Source: Roseibium suaedae (lineage in GTDB: Bacteria > Pseudomonadota > Alphaproteobacteria > Rhizobiales > Stappiaceae). From it: a stretch of 64,000 bases of DNA. The notes under the pieces were generated by a model. The model had not been told where the DNA came from. It was given only the letters and a program-made list of their open reading frames with translations, and ran no database searches. Below, piece after piece: positions 52,782-61,980 of this stretch (positions are counted from its first letter, which is position 1; every line of letters starts with the position of its first letter). The stretch covers positions 1-64,000 of the forward strand of contig NZ_FRBW01000006.1 in assembly GCF_900142725.1 (NCBI RefSeq), given 5' to 3'. Made by a program: the position numbers and the translations under genes.

Positions 52782-53596
52782 AGATTCTCGTTACCGGCAA
52801 GGAGGGCCAGGTTGCCCGCTGTCTGGCCGACCGCGCCAAGGATCATCCGAAACTGGAACTGATCTTCGTAGCGCGTGAGGGCACAGACACGGTTCTGGAT
52901 CTCGCAGATCCGGACACGATCCGCGCAGCAGTCGCAGCTCACAAGCCGGACGTGATCCTGAATGCGGCCGCCTATACGGCCGTCGATCAGGCCGAGGACG
53001 AGCCGGACCTGGCCATGGCCGTCAACGGCACGGCTCCTGGTATCCTGGCAGCAGAAGCGGCTAAAATCGGTGCGAAGATCATCCATATCTCCACGGATTA
53101 TGTCTTCGATGGCGATCTGGACCGGCCCTATCTGCCGTCTGATCCGGTCAACCCGATCGGCGTCTATGGCAAGACCAAGCTCGCCGGCGAGGAAGCGGTG
53201 CGTGCGGCCAATCCGGATCATGTGATTGCCCGCACGGCCTGGGTCTACAGTCCCTATGGCAAGAATTTCTACAAGACCATGCTGCGTCTTGCGGAGACGA
53301 AGGACGAGATTTCCGTGGTCGACGACCAGATCGGCAACCCGACCTCTGCCTATGAAATCGCCGATGGCCTGCTGGCAATTTGCGACGACTGGGAAAAGGG
53401 CGGCAGCAAGCGCCTTGGCGAGACCATTCACCTGGTCGGGCCCGACGCCATGACCTGGTGCGGTTTTGCCCGCAAGATCTTCGCCGAGAGCAAAGCCTCC
53501 GGCGGTCCCTCCTGCCATGTAAATGCCATATCGACGGCCGATTATCCCACCAAGGCAAAGCGGCCGGCAAATTCGAGGCTGGAGCAGCCCGCGTAG
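52778..53596 (+). CDS. rmlD: dTDP-4-dehydrorhamnose reductase, apparently shortened at the C-terminus
   Basis: 272 aa [21 protein letters not shown] is the NADPH loop, [15 protein letters not shown] and [10 protein letters not shown] follow, and the catalytic [12 protein letters not shown] (Tyr-x3-Lys) is present. The end reads [21 protein letters not shown] and stops. In typical RmlD the segment after RPANSRL continues about 20-30 residues through a final helix, missing here. The next 140 bp do not restore it in an obvious way in another frame. The active site is intact, so function is possible. Confidence 0.88.
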   Translation: MKILVTGKEGQVARCLADRAKDHPKLELIFVAREGTDTVLDLADPDTIRAAVAAHKPDVILNAAAYTAVDQAEDEPDLAMAVNGTAPGILAAEAAKIGAKIIHISTDYVFDGDLDRPYLPSDPVNPIGVYGKTKLAGEEAVRAANPDHVIARTAWVYSPYGKNFYKTMLRLAETKDEISVVDDQIGNPTSAYEIADGLLAICDDWEKGGSKRLGETIHLVGPDAMTWCGFARKIFAESKASGGPSCHVNAISTADYPTKAKRPANSRLEQPA

Positions 53597-53740
53597 CTCT
53601 TGTATTCCGGGTATCTGGGGCAGGGTTTCAGGTCTAAGGTCAGGGACGATCTGGCTGGATCTGGACGGGAGACTGGCTTTTATTTTATCGGGCGGCCGCC
53701 TTTGCCGGGCTGCGTCCTTTTGAAAGAGTAAGTTCGATCC

Positions 53741-54949
53741 ATGAGCATCGAAGCGCATGATGCCCGAAACAATGTGATTGAAGCGAACGCGATCGAGGAC
53801 GAAGACTCCTATTTCGATGAGGAGTTCGACCGCCAGCATCCTATTCTCAAGTACATCACGAAGAAGGCTACCTTCTTCGCGTTTGTCGTGATCCCTGCGC
53901 TGTTTTGCGCTGCCTACTATGGAATGATCGCCAGCAATCAGTACATGAGCGAGACGCGGATGATCGTCCGCACGATCGGGGTCAGCGAACAGTTCGATAC
54001 AAGCGAGAAGCGCGAAGGCCAGTCGATCATCGGCGGGGACTCCCTCACCCAGGATGCATATATCGTCGACAACTACATTCACTCTGCGGAAATGGTCGAG
54101 TTCCTGGACAAGGAAATCGGCCTGCGCCAGATGTTCAGCGGCTCCGAGATCGACCGCCTGTCCCGCCTGTCCGCCGATGCGCCTTTCGAGAAGCTGCACA
54201 AGTACTGGAACCGGCACATCGACACCTACGTGGACGGCCCGTCGGGAATTCTGATCCTGCGCGTGCGTGCCTTCAGCCCTGATGACTCCCTGAAGATTTC
54301 GCACGCTGCGCTAAAGGCGGCGGAGGAGATGGTCAACCGCCTGTCCGACCGGGCGAAGGCCGATCTGACCGTCCGCGCTGAGAATGACGTCGTCAAAAGC
54401 CTCGAGGACTACAACAGCGCGCTCAACGATCTGCGGCAATATCAGAACGAGACCGGGATTTTCGATCCGATTTCCGAAGCCCGGCTGTCCGGGACGATCG
54501 TGGCGAAGCTTCTGGAAGAGAAGCTGAAGATCGAGGTGGAACTTGCCGCTCTGGAGGCTGCCAATGCCGGGGACTCCGCGAAAGCCCGGCAGTTGCGCCG
54601 CAATGCCGATGCCCTGCAGCGGCAGATGGACGAACGCCAGGAGAGCCTTGCCGGCCAGAAGGCCGTTGGCGGGCAGCTGACCGAGAACCTGGCTGAGTTC
54701 TCCCGGCTGGAAACGCGCCGTGCGGTTGCCGAAGCCATCTACAAGGCATCCGCCCGCAATCTCGACACGGCCAAGGCCGCCGCTATCCGCCGGACCACAT
54801 TCATTGCCGTGTTCTCGCAACCGTACCTGCCGCAGGACACGGTCTATCCGGCCAGAATGTCTGCCTGGTTCATCTTTACGATCGGCATGCTTGCCTTCTG
54901 GTCGACAGCGACATTGATCTGGATGTCTGTCGAAGATCACAGGGTCTGA
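53741..54949 (+). CDS. Capsule polysaccharide export inner-membrane protein (KpsE/BexC-like), copy 1
   Basis: 402 aa. Membrane segment 1 is at about residues 45-65 (TFFAFVVIPALFCAAYYGMIAS) and segment 2 near the C-terminus (SAWFIFTIGMLAFWSTATLIWMSV), with a long periplasmic coiled-coil-rich domain between. YLPQDTVYPARM before segment 2 matches the PxxP-like end of the KpsE/BexC/Wzz-like polysaccharide co-polymerase superfamily. It is followed 2 bp later by the KpsT-like ATPase. An acidic N-terminal tail of ~35 residues faces the cytoplasm. Confidence 0.85.
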   Translation: MSIEAHDARNNVIEANAIEDEDSYFDEEFDRQHPILKYITKKATFFAFVVIPALFCAAYYGMIASNQYMSETRMIVRTIGVSEQFDTSEKREGQSIIGGDSLTQDAYIVDNYIHSAEMVEFLDKEIGLRQMFSGSEIDRLSRLSADAPFEKLHKYWNRHIDTYVDGPSGILILRVRAFSPDDSLKISHAALKAAEEMVNRLSDRAKADLTVRAENDVVKSLEDYNSALNDLRQYQNETGIFDPISEARLSGTIVAKLLEEKLKIEVELAALEAANAGDSAKARQLRRNADALQRQMDERQESLAGQKAVGGQLTENLAEFSRLETRRAVAEAIYKASARNLDTAKAAAIRRTTFIAVFSQPYLPQDTVYPARMSAWFIFTIGMLAFWSTATLIWMSVEDHRV

Positions 54950-54951
54950 CC

Positions 54952-55605
54952 ATGATAGTCATGGAGAACGTCGTAAAGTACTACAAGACGGCAGGCCGGC
55001 GCCGGTATATCCTTCGCAAGCAGAGCATGAATTTCTCTGGTGGCCGTTCCTATGGTCTGCTTGGGGTGAACGGGGCCGGGAAGTCGACCACCATGCGCAT
55101 GCTGGCCGGGGCGGAGCTGCCCAACAGCGGCCGGATCCGGCGGTCGGTGCGTGTGTCATGGCCGCTCGGTTTTGCCAGCGGCTTCAATCCCATGCTGAGC
55201 GGCAAGGAAAACCTGAAATTCGTGGCGCGGGCCTACGGGGAAGACTTCAGGCGGGTTCTGCGCTTCGTGACCGAGTTCGCCGAAATCGGCAGCTATATCA
55301 ACGAGCCGCTGAGAACCTATTCTTCCGGGATGAGTTCCCGGTTTGCGTTCGGGCTTTCGATGGCAATCGAATTCGACTGCTATCTGGTGGATGAGGTGAC
55401 GGCGGTTGGCGATGCCAATTTCCAGAAGCGTTGCCGCGAGGCCTTTCAGGCGCGCAAGGCAACAGCGGACGTCATCATGATTTCCCACAACATGAACACC
55501 ATCAAGGAGTATTGCGATATGGCGATCGTTCTCATCGATGGTCACATGGTCAAGTTCGACAATGTGGAAGATGCTATTGCTACCTACATGCGACTCAACC
55601 GCTGA
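54952..55605 (+). CDS. Capsule polysaccharide exporter ATPase (KpsT-like)
   Basis: 217 aa. Walker A is LGVNGAGKSTTMR, Walker B CYLVDEVTAVGD, the signature YSSGMSSRFAFG and the switch His is in MISHNMNTIKEY. These are the KpsT/CtrD hallmarks; the short length and degenerate signature are normal for this family. It energises export with the KpsM-like permease at 56927. Confidence 0.92.
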   Translation: MIVMENVVKYYKTAGRRRYILRKQSMNFSGGRSYGLLGVNGAGKSTTMRMLAGAELPNSGRIRRSVRVSWPLGFASGFNPMLSGKENLKFVARAYGEDFRRVLRFVTEFAEIGSYINEPLRTYSSGMSSRFAFGLSMAIEFDCYLVDEVTAVGDANFQKRCREAFQARKATADVIMISHNMNTIKEYCDMAIVLIDGHMVKFDNVEDAIATYMRLNR

Positions 55606-55637
55606 CAAGGACCTGAGCGCATGATGAGGAGTCGGGT

Positions 55638-56903
55638 GTGAGCCAGAAGAAACAGGTTGCGAACCAGACAGATAACGCTGTTGTCGTCCGCAGTCAGAAG
55701 ATGGCTGCGGCGTTGAGTTCCTATGCGCGCCATCTCACGTTTGAGAACCGCAGCCGGCGCAATCTGTACCGGTTGGCCGGCCTTGCCCCCAAGATGCGGG
55801 ACAAGGTGTTCGAGAAGCTGCTCATCGGTGCGTTCATCTTCTGCTTCCTGATCCCGTTTGCATGGTCGGTTTTCCACTACACCATCTATGTGTCTCCCCA
55901 ATATGCCTCCGAAGTGCGGTTTGTCGTCAGGTCCGCCACGCCGCTGTTGACGCGAAACCGGTTCGCCGGCGGGGCGGTTTCCCTGAAGGACAAGATCGTT
56001 CAGGACACGCAGGTGGTGGTGAACTACCTGAACAGTCCCGAATTCGTTCGTGACCTCGACAAGGAGATCAGCCTGAACTCCGTATTCGGGCGCGACGGCA
56101 TCGACGGGTTCTCGCGCATCGACCCGGAAGCCTCCTGGGAAAAGCACGTCAAATACTGGGAGCGCCATCTCTCGAGCTCGATCAATCCGAAGAGCGGTAT
56201 TGTCGAGCTGACCGTCTATGCTTTCTCCCCGGAGGAAGCGACGCAGATCATGAATGTGGTGTTGAAGCTCGCGGAGCAGCGCATCAACACGATGAATGGC
56301 GACATCTGGAGCAACCTGCTTGCGGGTGCCGAAAAAGGGGTCGAGACGGCGTCTGCCCGGCTCGAGACACTTCGGCGCGCGGTTCAGGACACCCAGAACA
56401 AGACGGGTGTCTTTGATATCGGTCTTGCGGCGGAAAGCCTTGGCACGGTTCTGACCAAGCTCGAGACGGAAATTGCCGATCTCAATATCCGCAAGGACAG
56501 TCTGAGCAAGAGTCTCGAGCCGGATTCACCGACCCTGGTCAACATCGATAGGCAGATCGCTGCCCGCAAGATCCAGGTTCAGGTGTTGCGGGACAAGACC
56601 GCAGGCGGCGATGGCGGCAAGGACCAGAACCTTGCCGAGTATTCGAAGCAGTTCGAACAGCTGGAGCTTGACCAGAAGATTGCCGAGGAGCAATTCACCG
56701 CCGCCGTCGAGGATCTTGAGAAAATCAAGCTCGTCAGCACGTTGCAGCTTGTCTATCTGGACAAGTTCACCGAGCCGACGCTGGCGGATGAGAGCTCCTA
56801 TCCCGACATTCCGCTGTCGTTGTTCTTGTCCCTGCTTGGCTGCCTGACGGCATGGGGCGTGGCCTCCGGCCTGATCGTGCTCCTGCGGCACAAGCTTGAT
56901 TGA
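55638..56903 (+). CDS. Capsule polysaccharide export inner-membrane protein (KpsE/BexC-like), copy 2
   Basis: 421 aa with the same plan as copy 1: membrane segment at about residues 62-82 (LLIGAFIFCFLIPFAWSVFHY), periplasmic coiled coils (LDQKIAEEQFTAAVEDLEKIKLVS), then PDIPLSLFLSLLGCLTAWGVASGLIVLLRH. KYWERHL parallels KYWNRHI of copy 1. Overall sequence is clearly different, so this is not a recent duplicate. GTG start with AGGAG six bases upstream. Two such proteins around one ATPase is unusual; a heteromeric adaptor ring is one reading. Confidence 0.85.
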   Translation: MSQKKQVANQTDNAVVVRSQKMAAALSSYARHLTFENRSRRNLYRLAGLAPKMRDKVFEKLLIGAFIFCFLIPFAWSVFHYTIYVSPQYASEVRFVVRSATPLLTRNRFAGGAVSLKDKIVQDTQVVVNYLNSPEFVRDLDKEISLNSVFGRDGIDGFSRIDPEASWEKHVKYWERHLSSSINPKSGIVELTVYAFSPEEATQIMNVVLKLAEQRINTMNGDIWSNLLAGAEKGVETASARLETLRRAVQDTQNKTGVFDIGLAAESLGTVLTKLETEIADLNIRKDSLSKSLEPDSPTLVNIDRQIAARKIQVQVLRDKTAGGDGGKDQNLAEYSKQFEQLELDQKIAEEQFTAAVEDLEKIKLVSTLQLVYLDKFTEPTLADESSYPDIPLSLFLSLLGCLTAWGVASGLIVLLRHKLD

Positions 56904-56926
56904 TGCGATTGGTGAGGAATTCCTAG

Positions 56927-57748
56927 ATGACGGTCGTTGACGGGCAGCAAAGGCGGTATCGCACCTCGATCACGTTCAAGGATGCCCTGCTGCAGAAGCG
57001 GAACGTCATGCATGCGGTCATTCTGCGCGACATCCGCAGCCGGTATTTCAACCACGGCCTTGGCTTCCTGCTTGTTCCCATGATGCCCGTGTTTCACATG
57101 GGTTTTCTTCTTACTGTTTACAGTGTGATGGGGCGTCAGTCGGCTTTCGGGGATGACCTGCGCGTGTTCTTCGCGACAGGCCTCATTCCCGCGATGATGT
57201 TCATGTACGTCTCCCGGTTCATGTCCATCTCGCTGCTCGCGAACAAGTCGATGATGGCCTTTCCCGTTGTGCGCCTGCTCGACATCGTTCTGGCGCGAGC
57301 GGCTCTGGAGATGGCAGGTATGATCCTCTCGATCGGGGTCATGTTCGTCATTCTGCTCAGCACCGGGTCAGATCCCTATCCATTCGACACGGCTCAGGCC
57401 CTGGATGTGATGCTGACGGTTTGCGTGCTGGCGATCGGCATGGGGATTATCGCCAGCATCATTGCGTCGATCGCTCCGTTCTTCACGACGGTTTACGGGC
57501 TGACAATGGCGCTGACCTATGTCACGTCCGGCGCGCCGATCTATTTGCATGCCTTCCCTGAGCAGGTGATTTCGATCGTGTCCTGGAACCCGATCTTTCA
57601 TGCGGTGGAATGGATGCGGAGTGCGTATTATCTGGGTTACCCGACGCAGTGGCTGAGCAAGGGATATCTTCTCGGCTGGGCACTGGGGAGCGTATCCTGC
57701 GGCCTGATTTTTGAGCGCTTGCTACGGACGACTATTTTGAAGCGCTGA
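56927..57748 (+). CDS. Capsule polysaccharide exporter permease (KpsM-like)
   Basis: 273 aa ABC-2 type permease with six hydrophobic segments. VILRDIRSRYFNHGLGFLLVPMMPVFHMG is the KpsM N-terminal signature and VSWNPIFHAVEWMRSAYYLGYP the conserved C-terminal motif. Together with the ATPase it exports the polysaccharide across the inner membrane. No outer-membrane Wza/KpsD gene is within the window. Confidence 0.92.
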   Translation: MTVVDGQQRRYRTSITFKDALLQKRNVMHAVILRDIRSRYFNHGLGFLLVPMMPVFHMGFLLTVYSVMGRQSAFGDDLRVFFATGLIPAMMFMYVSRFMSISLLANKSMMAFPVVRLLDIVLARAALEMAGMILSIGVMFVILLSTGSDPYPFDTAQALDVMLTVCVLAIGMGIIASIIASIAPFFTTVYGLTMALTYVTSGAPIYLHAFPEQVISIVSWNPIFHAVEWMRSAYYLGYPTQWLSKGYLLGWALGSVSCGLIFERLLRTTILKR

Positions 57749-57899
57749 CGAACGCGTGTTTCCGATTATGAGTTGTCCATGCGCTGCCCGGCGGGGACAA
57801 GGTCTGTTGTGCAGAGCTCCGTGAAAGTCCATCGAGCTCTGGTAAAGCCGCTGGAGAGTTTCCTATCCAGCATTGATGTCGCGAAAGCTGGAGAGACTG

Positions 57900-59108
57900 A
57901 TGACCGAAGTCCTTCGTGTGTTCGGAATGCACAAAGCTGGCACTTCCTTTCTGATGAAGGCGCTCTCCCATTTCTGCCACCAGAACTCGGTTGCTTTGGT
58001 GAGTGTTTCCACCGGCATGTTGCCAATGGCGGCATACGGGGATTTTCCCATGGCCATGGACCGGGCCGGGGTCGAGACGATTCTGAGACTTTCGCCTGAA
58101 CAGAAGCAGAAATGGCTTGAATTCGGCCAGGCTGACTACCCGGAAGTTGAAAGTTTCTCGGAGCTTCTCGGGACGCTGATACGAGCAGTCCGGGTTACCT
58201 CGACCGGTGATGAGACCAGCCGGGGGCGGATTCACTTCTACCGGAATTCCAGCCGCAAGGTCTATGAACTGGAGCCTGCTGTTCCTTCGGTCCGTGTCAT
58301 CCGGAACCCGATGTCCATCGTCAAATCGGCCTATTTTTCTCACAAGGTCACGCACAGCATCCACAATTGGGGGCGTCTTGGCAGGCAACGGGACCTGCTT
58401 AATTCCCTCTCCCAGGAGGAAGGCCTTCGCAGGACCTATGACTTCCTTTGCGAAGAGTGCTTTTCCTATTTTTCAGAAGGGCCATTGTGGACACTGGCGA
58501 ACTGGCCGGCAGACACAGGCGGACCGGCCGTTGTGAAGATGGAAGACATCACGAGTTCGCCGACCTCATTCCTGCTGTCCCTCTGGAAGCAGCTTGGCGG
58601 GGACCTGCAGTCAATGACTTTCGTGCCGCCGCAGATGCTGTCTTTTGAATATCAGTCGGGAGGCCGTAAGCCCGGGGAGGTCGACGAGAAAAGCCACTTG
58701 AGAAGCGGCAATCAGGAGGAGTGGCGCGCCCTTCTGCCACCGGATCTGGTCCGGACAATCAGGCGGGATTTCGGTGACTTGCTCGAGAAGTTCTATCCGG
58801 CCTCTCTCGAAGATGGTCCAGCCGAGGCTCCCTCCCCCTACACGTCTTGCCTGCTTGAACTGGAACAGGCGTATCAGGCCCTTTTTGAAAGCCGCGCCTC
58901 GGAGCGTAGTTCTGCCGCTGCTGCCCTCTCCCATGAGAAGATGTTCGACGCAATGAAGGGTCAGCGGGACAAGGCCAATGCGGACTGGAGCGCACGCTTT
59001 GAGGACATGAAAACTCAGCGCGACCGTATCCTGGCGGAGGGGACCCGCCGGTTCGAGGACATGAAAAGCCAGAGAGACAAGCTTCTCGCCAGTCTTCCCC
59101 GCAAGTAA
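57900..59108 (+). CDS. Sulfotransferase-like protein with C-terminal repeat coiled coil
   Basis: 402 aa from ATG 57900, which has GGAGAG just upstream; the frame is open from 57873. RVFGMHKAGTSFLMKAL resembles the 5'-phosphosulfate loop and VRVIRNPMSIVKSAYFSHKV the 3'-phosphate site. After residue ~330 the chain becomes charged and repetitive: MFDAMKGQRDKA, RFEDMKTQRDRIL and RFEDMKSQRDKLL, three units about 18 residues apart, predicted coiled coil. The tail may tether it to a partner. It follows the exporter genes, which suggests glycan sulfation (inference). Confidence 0.75.
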   Translation: MTEVLRVFGMHKAGTSFLMKALSHFCHQNSVALVSVSTGMLPMAAYGDFPMAMDRAGVETILRLSPEQKQKWLEFGQADYPEVESFSELLGTLIRAVRVTSTGDETSRGRIHFYRNSSRKVYELEPAVPSVRVIRNPMSIVKSAYFSHKVTHSIHNWGRLGRQRDLLNSLSQEEGLRRTYDFLCEECFSYFSEGPLWTLANWPADTGGPAVVKMEDITSSPTSFLLSLWKQLGGDLQSMTFVPPQMLSFEYQSGGRKPGEVDEKSHLRSGNQEEWRALLPPDLVRTIRRDFGDLLEKFYPASLEDGPAEAPSPYTSCLLELEQAYQALFESRASERSSAAAALSHEKMFDAMKGQRDKANADWSARFEDMKTQRDRILAEGTRRFEDMKSQRDKLLASLPRK

Positions 59109-59263
59109 TGACCTTCCGAAGAGGAAATGTCCTGGCGTGAGGCTTTTGGTTCCCCGGATCTCAGTCACATGGCGCAAAAGTCTGGACCTCCCTTGTCCAG
59201 CCTTGCAGCCGGGCATCTGGAAGGCTTATGGGCAGGAGTTATCCTGAGCCGGAGTGAGGAAGA

Positions 59264-59974
59264 TTGATAGAGGTTGGCCTGATATTCAAATCTGAGTTCA
59301 AGACCCTGGTCGATGTCGTTTCAAACCTTCCGGAAGTTCTGAGACCAAGGTATTTTAGTTCCGGAGAGCTGGTTGAGAGTAAAAAGAACCTTGTTTCCGA
59401 CAAGGACAAGCTTCGAAAATTTCTGGCCGGGGAAAGGACCGGTTTCTTCTTAATCGGAGATCAGGTGTCGTATTATTTCAATGCGCTTGCCGATGATACG
59501 ATCAGTCTCGATTGCTTTTTGAATGCTACGCCCGAAACAGCCAAAACGCTTCTGGAGCACCTTCTGGTGGCCAAGCCGTTCTTCGGATTTGCATGCAAGC
59601 CCGAAGAACGGGAGCAGCGGAATCGAATTGTCATGCAATTTGGCGCCAATACCATAGAAGGCTGGGTAGGGAGAGATATATCCAAGTATCTTCCCGGGTT
59701 GTACTGGCTCACAGTGCTTTCGAAGGACCTGGCAGAGCGGCATAGCATAGACCTGCAGGACCTTGGCAGGTATTCAAGGAAATCAGTAAAAACTTCAGAT
59801 GAAGTCTATGTGCTCACTTTCCACGATGATCCAGAAGAATGGTCTTCAATGAATGTGGCTGCTGATTTTTACTCGGATCATTCGAATATTTTTAATATCG
59901 AACATGCCCGGCAGGAACTCTCCAAGGCAGACAACCTTATGGAATTTCTGGCCATGACACGCCGGTGGCCGTGA
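59264..59974 (+). CDS. Hypothetical protein
   Basis: 236 aa from a TTG start after GAGGAAG; the start is uncertain. I do not recognise it firmly. It is soluble, mixed alpha/beta, with no signal peptide. The stretch ERTGFFLIGDQVSYYFNAL...DCFLN and the later KYLPGLYWLTVLSKDLAERH recall some polymorphic-toxin immunity proteins, a memory-based hint only; no toxin gene is adjacent. It is slightly AT-richer than its neighbours and sits between a sulfotransferase gene and a convergent gene. The 140 bp after it are GC-rich and hold nothing I can name. Confidence 0.55.
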   Translation: MIEVGLIFKSEFKTLVDVVSNLPEVLRPRYFSSGELVESKKNLVSDKDKLRKFLAGERTGFFLIGDQVSYYFNALADDTISLDCFLNATPETAKTLLEHLLVAKPFFGFACKPEEREQRNRIVMQFGANTIEGWVGRDISKYLPGLYWLTVLSKDLAERHSIDLQDLGRYSRKSVKTSDEVYVLTFHDDPEEWSSMNVAADFYSDHSNIFNIEHARQELSKADNLMEFLAMTRRWP

Positions 59975-60116
59975 CTTGCGTGTGTGCTACGCCTCTGGTC
60001 TTTCCGGGGAGCAGTGCAAGGCAGCGCCGGCCCGGCGGGCATTATGCCATTGAGGTCGGGGCCGGTCAGAACCTGCGGCGCGCGAACGGGCTCGTGCACG
60101 CGCCGCCGGACTTGCC

Positions 60117-61676
60117 CTATTTCTGCAAGACGAGAACGGTTCTCACGGGATAGTCGTTCTGGCCCTCGATATATTCGGATACGACCTTCGCGTGACCGGC
60201 AAACAGCAGCTTCAGTCCATCCGGGGTGAAGCGCCAGAAATCACCCGGCGTATCGTGGATCGGGAAGTTCATCGGTGCGGATACGACGGCATGACCGCCC
60301 TTGCGCAGGACGCGGATCAACTCGCGGCTGAGCGCAAAGGGATCCGTGCAATGCTCCAGAACCTCAAGGCACAGGGCTGAATCAAAGCTCTCGTCTGCAA
60401 CGTCCTTCATGTCCTGGGCGTTGGCAACGATATCGGTCTTCGGATACCGGTCCATGTCCAGCCGGATGTGCTTGTTGCCATTCACTTCCAGGAAGGTGTC
60501 ACAGTCTTCACCGAGGACGCCATCCCAGCCAGCACCGATGTCGATGATGCCGCCATGTACGGTAGAGGCTGCAGTATAGCGTTCGACGACGTCCCGGACG
60601 AACGGGATGCCGATGTCCTTGTCGGTCACGGGGGCGTCGGAGACGACCAGTCTGACATGGGGCGGGACCTGCAGAGCTGCTGTGTCCAGCTGCAAGGTGA
60701 AGCGCTGGTACTCGCCTTCATCACCGGCCTGGGCGAAGCCGAGCGACTGATAGACGCCCGAGATCTGGCCGTTCCGGCGGGTCGGGCGGTAAAGACCGGT
60801 CAACTGCTTTGCACCGCGCAGCTTCGCCTTTTCGGCGAGGACGGTGATCAGCGCCGCTTCCACGCCTTTGCCCTGGATCCGGCAGGAGAGCATCAGGTCC
60901 TGCACGACCGCGATCTCCCCTTCATAGCGCAGGCAGGCAAAGCCGATGACGCCATAGTCGCCATAGCGGTCTGCAGCGGCTGCCAGATAGCTCTCGTGTT
61001 GAGCGGAAGCGAGAAGGTCCTTGACCTGGTCAACCTGGTAACGGTTCGAAGAAAAGTTGATCTGGTTGGTTCGAAGCGTCAACTCGCTGATGCGGCCTGC
61101 AGCTTCGAGGGAGCCGGGACCAACCTTTACGGCCAGGGCGCTGTCGCGCAGAAACTGGCGGAACGTGCCGGAATGCTGGGCTTCGGCCTGCCGCCGCACT
61201 TGCTCCGAGATATAGGAGGACTTGCGGCGCTGGCTTTCCTCTTCCGAACTGGAAATGGCCCAGTCGCCGGGCTGCTGGAAGGACTCGAGAAACTGCTCCG
61301 GAGTCACGGTGCGCAGGCCCGCAAAGGCGTGTGCTACCTCTTCGCGCTCGAAAGCGGTGTCATCGACGAAGAGGCACGCTTCATGGGCAAACCGGACGAG
61401 GGCGAGAATTCGGGCCACAGCAGAGGATTTGGGCTCGAAGGACACTTCTTTCGTGAAGAAGAGGTCTGACAGACCAAAGTGCTTCAGGGCAGCGTCAACA
61501 TCGTCAGCATGGTTCTTGCTGACGGCGGCAATGAGTATGCCCTGCTTGTCCAGCGCCCGCAGCCTGTCGGCCATCGGCTGCATGAGGTGAAGGCCTTCAA
61601 GACCATCTTCAAGAAGGATTCCCTTCCAGAGGGTCTCGTCCAGGTCAAGAAGGATCAGCTTGATCGGATCGGACAT
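60117..61676 (-). CDS. FkbH-like HAD / GNAT / methyltransferase fusion protein
   Basis: About 519 aa in three parts. Residues ~1-130: HAD-IIIC domain of FkbH type, LILLDLDETLWKG (nucleophile DxD), AAVSKNH and LFVDDTAFEREEV. Residues ~150-310: GNAT-like domain (LRTNQINFSSNRY, IAVVQDLMLSCRIQGKGVEAAL), also usual in FkbH proteins. Residues ~350-519: class I SAM methyltransferase (GGIIDIGAGWDGVLGEDC, FDSALCLEVLEHCTDPFAL, WRFTPDGL). FkbH-type proteins build glyceryl-ACP or modify glycans. The start at ATG 61676 follows GAGGAAAG. Here the fusion probably makes or methylates a glycan substituent (inference). Confidence 0.85.
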   Translation of the reverse strand: MSDPIKLILLDLDETLWKGILLEDGLEGLHLMQPMADRLRALDKQGILIAAVSKNHADDVDAALKHFGLSDLFFTKEVSFEPKSSAVARILALVRFAHEACLFVDDTAFEREEVAHAFAGLRTVTPEQFLESFQQPGDWAISSSEEESQRRKSSYISEQVRRQAEAQHSGTFRQFLRDSALAVKVGPGSLEAAGRISELTLRTNQINFSSNRYQVDQVKDLLASAQHESYLAAAADRYGDYGVIGFACLRYEGEIAVVQDLMLSCRIQGKGVEAALITVLAEKAKLRGAKQLTGLYRPTRRNGQISGVYQSLGFAQAGDEGEYQRFTLQLDTAALQVPPHVRLVVSDAPVTDKDIGIPFVRDVVERYTAASTVHGGIIDIGAGWDGVLGEDCDTFLEVNGNKHIRLDMDRYPKTDIVANAQDMKDVADESFDSALCLEVLEHCTDPFALSRELIRVLRKGGHAVVSAPMNFPIHDTPGDFWRFTPDGLKLLFAGHAKVVSEYIEGQNDYPVRTVLVLQK

Positions 61677-61683
61677 TCTTTCC

Positions 61684-61980
61684 TCACATCGTTTCGAAGG
61701 TAACAGGGAAATCACCGGTCTCTTCGCCAATCTCGGCGATGACCATGCCCATCGGGCCCGTCAGTTCTGTTGCAATGCTGATGACGGTCCCGCCCGCTTG
61801 CGCGATCAGATCGCCAAACAGAACAACCGGACAGTCGAGCGGAACGTCGCTCAGGACCTCATAGCGCAGTTCTGCAATGTAGTCGCCGGAATTGATCTGC
61901 TGGCCAACTTCTATTTCGAGACCGCGGACGTCGCATTTAACATTTTCATCTTGAAGTGCGACAGGAATTCTCAATTGCAT
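61684..61980 (-). CDS. Small protein with possible lipoyl/biotinyl-like (hybrid motif) fold
   Basis: 98 aa from ATG 61980, all-beta in appearance. LEIEVGQQINSGDYIAELRYEVLSDV resembles the barrel-sandwich hybrid pattern (V-x-x-G-x-x-I-x-x-G-x-x-I), but no Met-Lys-Met or Lys attachment site is present, so it is not a carrier for biotin or lipoate. It overlaps the preceding SGNH-like gene by about 10 bp and lies 7 bp before the FkbH fusion, so it is part of that operon. Possibly a partner or localisation module. Confidence 0.6.
   Translation of the reverse strand: MQLRIPVALQDENVKCDVRGLEIEVGQQINSGDYIAELRYEVLSDVPLDCPVVLFGDLIAQAGGTVISIATELTGPMGMVIAEIGEETGDFPVTFETM

Noticed and set aside
53523..53723. 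A frameshifted RmlD C-terminus in the next frame
   Set aside because: The frame is open, but its translation ([17 protein letters not shown]) does not look like the missing RmlD helix, so I describe a truncation and not a frameshift.
59264..59974. Immunity protein of a toxin system
   Set aside because: Only a vague resemblance around YLPGLYW; no toxin, secretion marker or repeat cassette is next to it.
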